From contig NZ_CP162130.1 of NCBI RefSeq assembly GCF_040833975.1, positions 1 through 64,000 on the forward strand: a DNA stretch of 64,000 bases, given 5' to 3'. Positions within the stretch are counted from its first letter, which is position 1, and every line of letters begins with the position of its first letter. This DNA comes from Leptospira sp. WS92.C1 (GTDB lineage: Bacteria > Spirochaetota > Leptospiria > Leptospirales > Leptospiraceae). Below, piece after piece: positions 55,193-64,000 of this stretch. Under the pieces are notes generated by a model. It was not told where the DNA came from. It did not search any database and saw only the letters and a program-made list of their open reading frames with translations. The position numbers and the translations under genes are program-made.

Positions 55193-56185
55193 TTAACGGC
55201 CCACTTTGATGTCTTCGACCGCTTTTTTTCCGGACGGATAGAGAGTGGGTAAAATATCCTCCTCTCGAATTTGTAAACCTTTTACCTGCATTTTTTTGAT
55301 ATAAGGAACGAGCGGATGTAGATCCGCGTTGGGGTTTACGGATAATAAAATCCGTTTCCAGAGTTCAACAAAAGTCAAACTTTCTCTTTCCAATTCCGGG
55401 GCTTTGCGGATCCATTCCAAAGCTTCCAGGTAGTTTCGTTTTTCGTAATATGCCTTTGCGATATAGTAATTTTGATCGGGAATTTTATCATCCGTGGAAT
55501 GTAAATTCATCGCGAACATCAGCAAATCGTCCCACTTTTCCAGATCGTGAGCAAGCAATACCATCGACGCCCGGGCGTTTTTATGATAAGGATTGATTTG
55601 AAGAATTTTTTCCAAATAAAAATACGCTTTTTCAAAGTCCTGTTTTTCCAAAAAATACGTACTCAATTCTTCCCAAGAAACAACTTCCATACCGGGAATC
55701 CTGGATTGGACGTCCAGAAGAAGGATCGTTTCTTCTTTTCTATTTTGTGTGTTGAGTGTTTTTCGAAGTTCCTGAATCTGATTCTTTTTTGCGGATTTTA
55801 GATAGACAGAAATTTCTTCTTTCGCTGAGTCGTATTCGTCTATAAGATAGTGCATCCGGATCAAGTTTGAAAAGCAGATCGGATTCGATTCAGAAAGTCT
55901 GAGACATTCTTTCCAAGCGGATTCTGCGTCGTCTAAAAGCGAATTTTTCGCGAATAGAATTCCGAGATTATTTTTTTCCTCCGCAGTTTTACCCTTTCCT
56001 CTGAGATCCCTTACTTTCCAAAGCGAAGAGATCGTTTCCAGTTCCGTTTGGGAAAATTCTGAGGAATTTAGATATAAAAAGGCAGAATCAGCCTCCAGGG
56101 TTTCTGCATCCCGAATCGGATAAATACAACCGTTTAATTGGAAGACCACAACAAAGACTATCAATAAGAATCGATTCCAAAACAC
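55193..56185 (-). CDS. TPR-type lipoprotein
   Basis: A protein of about 330 residues with a lipobox LNGC about 20 residues after GTG 56183-56185. The frame is open to an ATG at 56354-56356, which lies inside the preceding gene and would add 57 residues before the signal. The GTG start is preferred for the signal peptide, but no good RBS was found. The mature part has TPR-like units (ERFNNLG-type AEEKNNLGILFAKNSLL, CFSNLIRMHYLIDEYDSAK, KAYFYLEKILQINPYHKNA and YYIAKAYYEKRNYLEALEWI). It is convergent with folP. Function unknown. Confidence 0.75.
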   Translation of the reverse strand: MFWNRFLLIVFVVVFQLNGCIYPIRDAETLEADSAFLYLNSSEFSQTELETISSLWKVRDLRGKGKTAEEKNNLGILFAKNSLLDDAESAWKECLRLSESNPICFSNLIRMHYLIDEYDSAKEEISVYLKSAKKNQIQELRKTLNTQNRKEETILLLDVQSRIPGMEVVSWEELSTYFLEKQDFEKAYFYLEKILQINPYHKNARASMVLLAHDLEKWDDLLMFAMNLHSTDDKIPDQNYYIAKAYYEKRNYLEALEWIRKAPELERESLTFVELWKRILLSVNPNADLHPLVPYIKKMQVKGLQIREEDILPTLYPSGKKAVEDIKVGR

Positions 56186-56303
56186 TTTCGTCGGCTGCCC
56201 GTTCTGGATCGTTTGAATTTTCAAACTTTGTTTAGAGTCAGTGCTTTGCTGTTTTTGGCAATTCAGCTCTTTCAATTCAATATAACACTTTTTATGAATC
56301 GTG

Positions 56304-57212
56304 TTATAGATCGCTCGTTTCCTGCGCACTTGATTCTTCCAATTGTTTCTGAGCATAGAGCATATACTTTAGAGCCCGTTCTTTATCACCATGGAACAAA
56401 TACATAAGTGAAAGATCAAGTGCATCCTGAGGATTGGGAGGCGCGAAGTCTTCCGGATTTTCCTTACTCATTTCAAATTTGGAACGGAACTCATCTAATT
56501 TATTCTTCGTAAGTTTTTCCAAAGAATCGAAAAACGCGGATTCTTCCGGATTTTTTTTTGCTTCTTCGATTGTATCCGAAAAACGAGTGAATCCCTTGGA
56601 TTGAGAGGTCGCTTGTTTGAGAATTTCAAAAGATTGTTTGAAATTTCCCAAACGAGTATGAACTTCCGAAAGTAACACCTGCATTCTGGAATCTCCAGGA
56701 TAGAGTTTGCTTACTTTGTTTGTGGTTTCGAGACATTCCTGCCAACGCTCTTTTTCGAAATATAAGGTCGCGAGTGCGGTCCATGCCATTCGATTTTTCG
56801 GATCCAGACGAATTGCGTTTTTGAGATAGAGTTCTGTTTTTTCATCCTTTTCGAGCAGGCGATAGCAATATGCGAGCAGGATATGAGATTTCAAAAATTT
56901 CTTTTCGATTTCGAGTGATTTTTTTAAAGAACGAATTGCGGTCTCGATCTCCTCGATTCGGTAGAGTTCGACGCCGATATTATAGTAAAGCTCCGGGGTT
57001 TTACCTATCGTTAACGCTTTTTGATAAATCTCGATCGCTCTTTTTGAGTTTCCTTGTTTGGAGTAGAGAGCTCCCAGGTTTAGATATGATTTTTGATACT
57101 TGGGTTGTTCGCGAATTAAGGTTTCGTATAATTGAATCGCTTCCGGGTGTTTGCCTTCTTTTTCCAGTGCTAAGGCCTGATTGAATATTTTACTGATATC
57201 GGTCCCGGTCAT
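56304..57212 (-). CDS. TPR-repeat protein
   Basis: A 302-residue protein made of TPR units: IFNQALALEKEGKHPEAIQLYE, KSYLNLGALYSKQGNSKRAIE, LYYNIGVELYRIEEIETAIRSL, SHILLAYCYRLLEKDEKTELYL and AWTALATLYFEKERWQECLE. It has no signal peptide when started at ATG 57210-57212; the frame is open to 57335 but that would extend toward the divergent RlpA gene. It is likely a cytoplasmic interaction scaffold. Its 3' end borders the TPR lipoprotein at 55193-56185 on the same strand, so the two may be co-transcribed. Confidence 0.85.
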   Translation of the reverse strand: MTGTDISKIFNQALALEKEGKHPEAIQLYETLIREQPKYQKSYLNLGALYSKQGNSKRAIEIYQKALTIGKTPELYYNIGVELYRIEEIETAIRSLKKSLEIEKKFLKSHILLAYCYRLLEKDEKTELYLKNAIRLDPKNRMAWTALATLYFEKERWQECLETTNKVSKLYPGDSRMQVLLSEVHTRLGNFKQSFEILKQATSQSKGFTRFSDTIEEAKKNPEESAFFDSLEKLTKNKLDEFRSKFEMSKENPEDFAPPNPQDALDLSLMYLFHGDKERALKYMLYAQKQLEESSAQETSDL

Positions 57213-57319
57213 ATACAAACTATCGGATTCAATTCCCCTCCGGACAACTGAAAAAGTTGTAATGAAATTTTTCAATTCTACCGATTGGATAAAGGAATCA
57301 CTAGGACCCGAGGGAACAA

Positions 57320-58243
57320 ATGAAACAAATAGCAATTTTAGTTGCCCTAATTATCTTTACGTCTTGCGCTTCTGTGGAATCCAAACGCAGCATCAGTGCA
57401 TCCGGAGATCCATCCGAAATTTTCTTTGAAAAAGAAATCGTGCCGATGGATAGAGAATCCGGTTCCAATTCCGCTTCTCAGAAACCTGCAAAAAGATCTT
57501 TTGAGGAAGAACTCAACGTTGAAAAATATGCAAAGGCTCAACCTCCCGAAAAAACAAACAATTCTTCCGGAGATTTTGACGAGATCGGTATGTCTTCCTG
57601 GTATGGGTCCAAGTTTCATGGAAAGCCGACCGCGAGCGGAGAAAAGTTTGATAAAACAAAACTGACCGCAGCGCATCCGACTTTACCGTTAGGTTCGATC
57701 ATTAAGGTGCAGAATCTTGAAAATCAAAAAGAAGTTTTAGTCCGCATCAACGATAGAGGACCTTTTGTAAAAGATAGAATTATCGATCTTTCCGAAAAGG
57801 CGGCGGATACTCTTGAATTTAAGGATTCGGGTATCGCAAAAGTGGGAATTAAGGTCGTTAAACGCGGCGGGTCATCCGGAGAAGAATCGGAAGATCTTGA
57901 AAATTCGGATGATGAAGAGGCTCTTTTAGGTGATGAATCCGGAAAACCAGAAAAGCTGAATCCTCAAAAAACGGATTATCCGAATAAACCGGTTGCGGCA
58001 GGTAAGTATATCAAAGGCTCTCCGAAAGGTTATACGGTTCAAGTCGGTGTTTTTCGCGATCAAGGAAGAGCGGAAACGTATAAGTCCAATTTAGGACAAG
58101 AATACGGAGAGAAGACATTTATGTTTACGAGAGACGGTCTGTTTGTAATCCAATTGGGAGATTATACAAGTAAAAACGGTGCGGATTCACTAAAGTCAAA
58201 ATTAAAAACGGACGGAATCGACTGCTTCATTCCAAAAAAGTAA
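57320..58243 (+). CDS. rlpA: RlpA-family lytic transglycosylase-like lipoprotein with SPOR domain
   Basis: Peptidoglycan-processing lipoprotein of 307 residues. The signal ends in lipobox FTSC (Cys16). The RlpA double-psi barrel has GMSSWYGSKFHGKPTASGE from about residue 90, with His119 and Asp145 (in NDRGPF) at the spacing of the catalytic pair of Pseudomonas RlpA. An acidic linker (about 185-220) leads to a C-terminal SPOR domain (YTVQVGVFRDQGRAETYKSNL), which binds denuded septal peptidoglycan. It should act at division sites. The start is ATG at 57320. A strong terminator at 58270-58297 ends the gene. Confidence 0.9.
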   Translation: MKQIAILVALIIFTSCASVESKRSISASGDPSEIFFEKEIVPMDRESGSNSASQKPAKRSFEEELNVEKYAKAQPPEKTNNSSGDFDEIGMSSWYGSKFHGKPTASGEKFDKTKLTAAHPTLPLGSIIKVQNLENQKEVLVRINDRGPFVKDRIIDLSEKAADTLEFKDSGIAKVGIKVVKRGGSSGEESEDLENSDDEEALLGDESGKPEKLNPQKTDYPNKPVAAGKYIKGSPKGYTVQVGVFRDQGRAETYKSNLGQEYGEKTFMFTRDGLFVIQLGDYTSKNGADSLKSKLKTDGIDCFIPKK

Positions 58244-58269
58244 TTTAGTAAGAATTGTTCCTTGGTATA

Positions 58270-58297
58270 AAACCCTGTGTTTCCAATCACAGGGTTT
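58270..58297. terminator. Intrinsic terminator between rlpA and the Cys-rich lipoprotein gene
   Basis: A 10-bp stem (AAACCCTGTG, 58270-58279, pairing with CACAGGGTTT, 58288-58297) with an eight-base loop, followed on the + strand by a T-rich run. On the minus strand A-rich sequence before the stem becomes T-rich after it, so it can serve both convergent genes. Confidence 0.85.
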
Positions 58298-58303
58298 TTG
58301 TTT

Positions 58304-58561
58304 TTAGCGATGAGCTCTGCAACTTTCCTGTTTCATTCTGCCTCTGCAGATTTCTTTAGCAAGTTCGATCATCGCAAATCCGCAAGTGGTTAAACTCGGG
58401 TTTGTGCAACCCGGATCCGTAAGAAGAAGAAATGTATAACATTTATCGAATTCCTCGATATCTTTGGAACAGATTTGTTCGCTGGATGCAAGGGCGTTAC
58501 AGTTTACAATTCCAAGTAGAAGAGATAACGAGAGCAATAAGGGAAAAATCTTTTTATTCAT
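58304..58561 (-). CDS. Small cysteine-rich predicted lipoprotein
   Basis: An 85-residue protein with a clear lipoprotein signal: KKIFPLLLSLSLLLGI and lipobox VNC at Cys21. Six further Cys (31, 41, 52, 60, 72, 81) in the 64-residue mature part could make three disulphides. No family recognised. The start is ATG at 58559-58561. It is convergent with rlpA through a shared hairpin. It is probably surface- or periplasm-exposed. Function unknown. Confidence 0.75.
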   Translation of the reverse strand: MNKKIFPLLLSLSLLLGIVNCNALASSEQICSKDIEEFDKCYTFLLLTDPGCTNPSLTTCGFAMIELAKEICRGRMKQESCRAHR

Positions 58562-58677
58562 GCGGCTTATCCTATCGATTTAGAAAGAAAAAATCAATTC
58601 CGAAAAGTATGTAATTTTATTTGTTTTTAGGTCAAAATTTTTTGTTTCCGAAGTTTTTAAAATTCACAAAGAAAAAT

Positions 58678-59391
<714 letters not shown>

Positions 59392-59481
59392 ATGTTTGTC
59401 TCCGGGATCTATTAAGTAAAAGGCTAAAAATTCGCGATACGATGTAAAGAGGATTCTTTCCAGTAAGAATAGAATATACGA

Positions 59482-60408
<927 letters not shown>

Positions 60409-61961
60409 TAGTTTTGAGTTTTGTTGTTTCGATACCGGCCTTTCCACAAGATCCGGATATCAAACTTACCGAAAGCGTGCACGGATTTGCGTATGACGGA
60501 ACTAATTTTTGGTATATAGATTCTTCTCATCGATCTTTGTATCGTGTAGATTCATCCGGCAAACAGGAATCGTTTCCGTTGAACATTCCGTTTCTTACCG
60601 GAATCCATTTTGATTCACGCGAAGGTAGAATCTACGTTGCAGCAAGAAAGCTTGTGCTTAAGATAGAGCCGAATACCGGCGGTGTCACCGAACGAATTTC
60701 CGTTCCGATCGAAAAGATCGGAGGAATCGCGAGTCAAGATTCCCTTTTATACATTCTCGATCAGGAGAATGGAAAAATTTCCATCTTGGATAAAGCAACC
60801 GGAAAGATCGTCGGAGGATTTTTAACGGATAGGGCTCAACCACGGGATCTTGCTTTTGCAAGAGATTCTCTTTGGGTCTCGGATTCTTCCGATGGAAATA
60901 TTTATCGATACAATCCGAATAACGGCGCGATTACCGGTTCGATAAAAACTCCTGCTAAGGACATTCGAGGAATGGCTTTTCTCGGCAGCAAGATCTATGT
61001 TGTGGATCGAACGGGCAAGGAAGTACGAAAGATTTCCTTTGTGGAAACGGATCGTTTTATCGCCTCGGGAGAAACAACTCGTCGGATTAAAGTGCGTCTA
61101 ACGTTCTCACTCGATGAATTGTCCATTGCGGGCGGTTTTTTGGGTTTATCTCAGCCACCGACTACGGAACATCAAAGAATTCGGAATTTAAAAATGACCG
61201 AATCCGGTTTTAAGCAGGATTTTATAGGAAACGCAAGGGCCTTTGTAAAAACTCTCGGAGTGGATGACAAAAAAGGAAAACAAATTTTAGAATATTCTTT
61301 TGAAATACGTACTCAAAATATCCGTTATTACGTAACGGATGATTTTTTGGAAAAAACGGAAACGATCGGCGACGATCTCAAACCGTTTTTAAAAAACGAA
61401 TCTCTTGAAAAACAGAAAAATTCTTATTACGTGGATAAGGTTTTTGATACGAGGTTATTTAGAAATAATATCTCTTCTTTAAAAAAAACATTACTGGACT
61501 CTAATATTCCGGTTCGTTCTCAATATACTGCAACGATCAACGGTCCGAATTCGATTTCGTTTAAAGATACTTTGGAAGTTTATATTCCCGGTTTTGGTTG
61601 GGCTCCGATACAAAACGTTAAACCGGCTTCGGATGAATCTTCCCGCGTTTTTAAAAAGGGAGAGGAAAGTATCGATCTATTTCGCGCCGAAAATTGGGAG
61701 GATATTTCTTCTCCGATATTTTACAAACCTCGCGATTCGGAAGAATGGAAAAAGATTCCCGCGGAGATTCAGATTAGTTTGGAATGATTATCATAGGTTG
61801 AATCAAGAATCTTTTTTTTAAATTCGAAATCGAGTCAGAGCTGTAATCGGGCTTTAAGATTTGGCTGAGCGAAATCTAAAAGAAATCATCATTTTTTGAG
61901 TTTAAAAAAATTCTCCCTTGTAGAAACGTATTTTATCTTGCACAAACCTTCTTTACTTTTT

Positions 61962-63299
61962 TTAATTCGCATTTTGAATCATAGAGGGTAAGCCGGCTGT
62001 TTTAAAAAATTTCTTTGCCTGAATCGAAAGAGTGATGGCTCTTCCCGTCATCAACATTGCAATAGACAACCAGAGCAAATGATTGTTTTCAAATATTTTT
62101 CCGAAATACGCGACCGGTAAAAAAAAGAATACGACGCTGATCAACATTGAGTTTCTCAAAATTTTGCCCCGAGTAAGTCCGATAAAAAAACCGTCTAACA
62201 CAAAAGCAACGGCCCCGATTTCCAAAACGGGCAACAACCAGTATTGATAATCCACGAGAAGAGAAATAACTTCACTGCTTTTTGTAATCGTTCCGAACGT
62301 AAAATTCGGAAACACGAATATAAATGCAACGAAGAACGATGTAAAAAGAAAACTCGTATACAAAGCCAAATACAACAGTCCCTTGAGAGCCTTTCCATTT
62401 TTTTCTCCGTAGAGATTGCCGGCCAAACTTTCCGTGGCAAGCGCCGCCCCGTCCACCAAATAAGCGCTTACAAGAATTAGCTGTAAAAGAATCGAATTTG
62501 CGGCTAAGATCGTGGTTCCCGCCTCGGAACTGAAATTTCGAAATAGGCTGAAAGTCAATAGGAGAAGCAAGGTCCGCAGAAAGATATCCCTGTTTAAATG
62601 TAAAAGAGAAACAAAACCTCGCAGCGAATAAACGGTTTTTTCTTTGAGAACCGAAAGTTTTAGAGAAGGATTTGTTTTGAGCTCTCTGAAAAAAAGAAAA
62701 ATAAAAACAACGAGCATTCCAAACTGACTGATACTAGTTGCAAGTCCCGCTCCGAACGCTTCCCATCCTAGAAATAGGATAAACCAAACATCTAAAGTTA
62801 TATTGATCGCGTTTGCGAACACAGTCGCGATCAAAACGCTTGCACTTCTTTCCCGTCCTAAAAACCAACCTGTAAAAACGTAATTGCAAAGAACCGCGAT
62901 CGAGCCCGGAATTCTCGCATCATAATAAGAAATTCCCGCAGATTTTACGGCCGGATCTCCTTTTAAAATTTGGAATCCGATTTCTTTGAGATACGGGGAT
63001 AAAACCAAAATACAGGATCCGAAACAGCAGGCCAGAATAACGGATCTGACTAAGATTAAAAGGGATTCTTTATCATTTTTTTCCCCTGTTGCTTGTGCGG
63101 TCAATCCGGTGGTTCCCATTCTTAAAAAACCGAACATCCAAAAGATAAAATCAAACAGAATACCCGAAAGGGCCGCTCCGGCCATAAAGATATGAGTATC
63201 TAAGTTTCCTAATATAGCAGTGTCAATTAAACCAGTCAGAGGAACCGTGATGTTTGCGAGAACGTTGTATGCGGTAAGTTTATAAAATTTAGATCTCAA
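61962..63299 (-). CDS. MATE-family efflux transporter (DinF-like)
   Basis: Multidrug and toxin extrusion type antiporter of 445 residues with about twelve membrane helices. The N-terminus KLTAYNVLANITVPLTGLIDTAILG and the FGFLRMGTTGLTAQATGEKN segment near 57-76 are typical of the DinF subfamily. Substrate not predictable. The start is TTG at 63297-63299, directly after the stop of the DAACS gene on the same strand, with AGGATGAG as the RBS, so the two are translationally linked. Confidence 0.88.
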   Translation of the reverse strand: MRSKFYKLTAYNVLANITVPLTGLIDTAILGNLDTHIFMAGAALSGILFDFIFWMFGFLRMGTTGLTAQATGEKNDKESLLILVRSVILACCFGSCILVLSPYLKEIGFQILKGDPAVKSAGISYYDARIPGSIAVLCNYVFTGWFLGRERSASVLIATVFANAINITLDVWFILFLGWEAFGAGLATSISQFGMLVVFIFLFFRELKTNPSLKLSVLKEKTVYSLRGFVSLLHLNRDIFLRTLLLLLTFSLFRNFSSEAGTTILAANSILLQLILVSAYLVDGAALATESLAGNLYGEKNGKALKGLLYLALYTSFLFTSFFVAFIFVFPNFTFGTITKSSEVISLLVDYQYWLLPVLEIGAVAFVLDGFFIGLTRGKILRNSMLISVVFFFLPVAYFGKIFENNHLLWLSIAMLMTGRAITLSIQAKKFFKTAGLPSMIQNAN

Positions 63300-64000
63300 T
63301 CAACTCATCCTGTCCATCACGCAGGATGCGGTAAGGTCTCCCGTGACGTTGATCGCGGTTCTGCACATGTCTAAAAATCGATCCACACCCAGGATAATTC
63401 CGATTCCTTCTGTCGGAATTCCCAATCCGGCAAGAATGGTAGCCAAGATCACGATTCCGATCCCGGGTGTACTCGGAGTTCCTATGGATGCGCCAACGGT
63501 TGAGAATAAAAGAAAGACCAACTGTGCGGGACCCAAATCGATTCCATAATACTGAGCTAAAAAGATCGTTGCGACTGCCTGATACAAAGCGGTGCCGTCC
63601 ATGTTTACAGTGGCTCCGACCGGAATGATAAATTCTGCAATATTCTTTTTTACACCCAAATCTTCGGTAGCGGTTTGAATCGAAACGGGCATGACTGCGG
63701 CGGAACTAGAAGTTGAAAATGCAAGAAGTTGCAAACTTGCAATTTTTGCAAAAAATTGAATCGGATTTCTTCGGGCCATCAGAATCAGAATGAGAGAATA
63801 CATCCCAAGCACTGAAATCAATCCGAGCAACACCGTACTCATATAAACTCCGAGGGTAATCAATAGTTCAGCGCCGATCGAGGAGATGGCCTTCGCCATC
63901 AGACCGAAAACCGCGAAAGGAGTCAGTGCCATCGCCCAATTTACGATTTTCATACTGATTTGAAAAACGGAATTTAGAATTTCGAGAATCGGTTTGGAAA
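63300..64000 (-). CDS. Dicarboxylate/amino acid:cation symporter (partial)
   Basis: Sodium- or proton-coupled carboxylate/glutamate transporter of the DAACS family, truncated by the window edge so the N-terminal part is missing. The frame is open through 64000; a start at 63953 would be internal. Diagnostic motifs are the Ser-rich SSSAAVMP loop, NMDGTALY, GTPSTPGIGIVIL and the C-terminal VDRFLDMCRTAINVTGDL. The substrate may be glutamate, aspartate or a dicarboxylate. Its stop is directly followed by the MATE start, so the two form one transcript. Confidence 0.92.
   Translation of the reverse strand, partial: SKPILEILNSVFQISMKIVNWAMALTPFAVFGLMAKAISSIGAELLITLGVYMSTVLLGLISVLGMYSLILILMARRNPIQFFAKIASLQLLAFSTSSSAAVMPVSIQTATEDLGVKKNIAEFIIPVGATVNMDGTALYQAVATIFLAQYYGIDLGPAQLVFLLFSTVGASIGTPSTPGIGIVILATILAGLGIPTEGIGIILGVDRFLDMCRTAINVTGDLTASCVMDRMS

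Noticed and set aside
63300..63953. Treating the DAACS gene as complete from 63953
   Set aside because: The frame stays open to the window edge with family-like residues, so the true start is outside.

Overview
The window is the replication-origin region of a chromosome from a pathogenic-clade Leptospira (Spirochaetes). Two observations support this. The first is the order dnaA, AT-rich gap, dnaN, recF, a DciA/DUF721 gene, gyrB, gyrA, all on the + strand. The second is an almost unmistakable lipL21 gene (11096-11656, minus), encoding the abundant outer-membrane lipoprotein known from pathogenic leptospires. Many predicted lipoproteins with leptospiral lipoboxes, several TPR proteins, a DUF1577-like/PilZ protein and low GC agree with it. 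I cannot fix the species from sequence alone. No rRNA, tRNA, insertion sequence, prophage or CRISPR array was seen.

Layout. 1-9965: replication and topology block, with oriC in the dnaA-dnaN gap, then a Dus tRNA dihydrouridine synthase. 10215-15046: lipoprotein region, with a lipoprotein, a terminator shared with convergent lipL21, a 0.9-kb gap holding an interrupted small exported-protein ORF that carries a near copy of the lipL21 leader, a secreted vWA-like protein and a degenerate NtrC-type AAA+ regulator. 14988-19785: holA, maf, small hypotheticals, an SDR reductase and a YrdC/Sua5 protein. 20015-27363: seven-repeat FG-GAP lipoprotein, ArsC/Spx-like protein, fliG, a 7TM class III adenylate cyclase and two exported proteins. 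27506-28573: a PuuD-type urate-oxidase membrane domain followed by a separate cytochrome c lipoprotein. 28792-32702 (minus): an inositol monophosphatase, an unknown protein and a GH42 beta-galactosidase.

32904-37231 is a compact + strand operon: hslO, tsaE, tsaB, rnr. 37316-41004 holds a GMC oxidoreductase with its small partner subunit, then a TPR protein. 41009-43679 (minus) is a tightly overlapping run: TonB-like protein, NusG/RfaH paralogue, kdsD, aroD. It is followed by a 671-bp gap and an Aer-like PAS chemoreceptor. 46133-49203 (+): an M50-type protease, UDP-glucuronate decarboxylase and a lone pntA. 49156-54248 (minus): PAP2 phosphatase, hisS, a PilZ/DUF1577-like protein and an OmpA/PD40 protein. 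54344-61787: a divergent folP, two TPR proteins, RlpA-SPOR, a Cys-rich lipoprotein, cysE, an M50 protease and a propeller protein with a transglutaminase-like remnant. The window ends in a MATE exporter and a DAACS symporter cut off by the edge.

Themes. Envelope functions dominate (lipoproteins, OmpA, RlpA, TonB-like, KdsD, site-2-type proteases). t6A tRNA modification is represented by tsaE, tsaB and a YrdC protein. Convergent pairs are packed extremely tightly, with 3' overlaps of 59 and 48 bp and two junctions of 0-4 bp. The points most worth a second look are the altered DNA-recognition signature of DnaA together with repeated non-canonical boxes in oriC, the split PuuD-like urate oxidase, and the lipL21 leader duplicated in front of a broken ORF.
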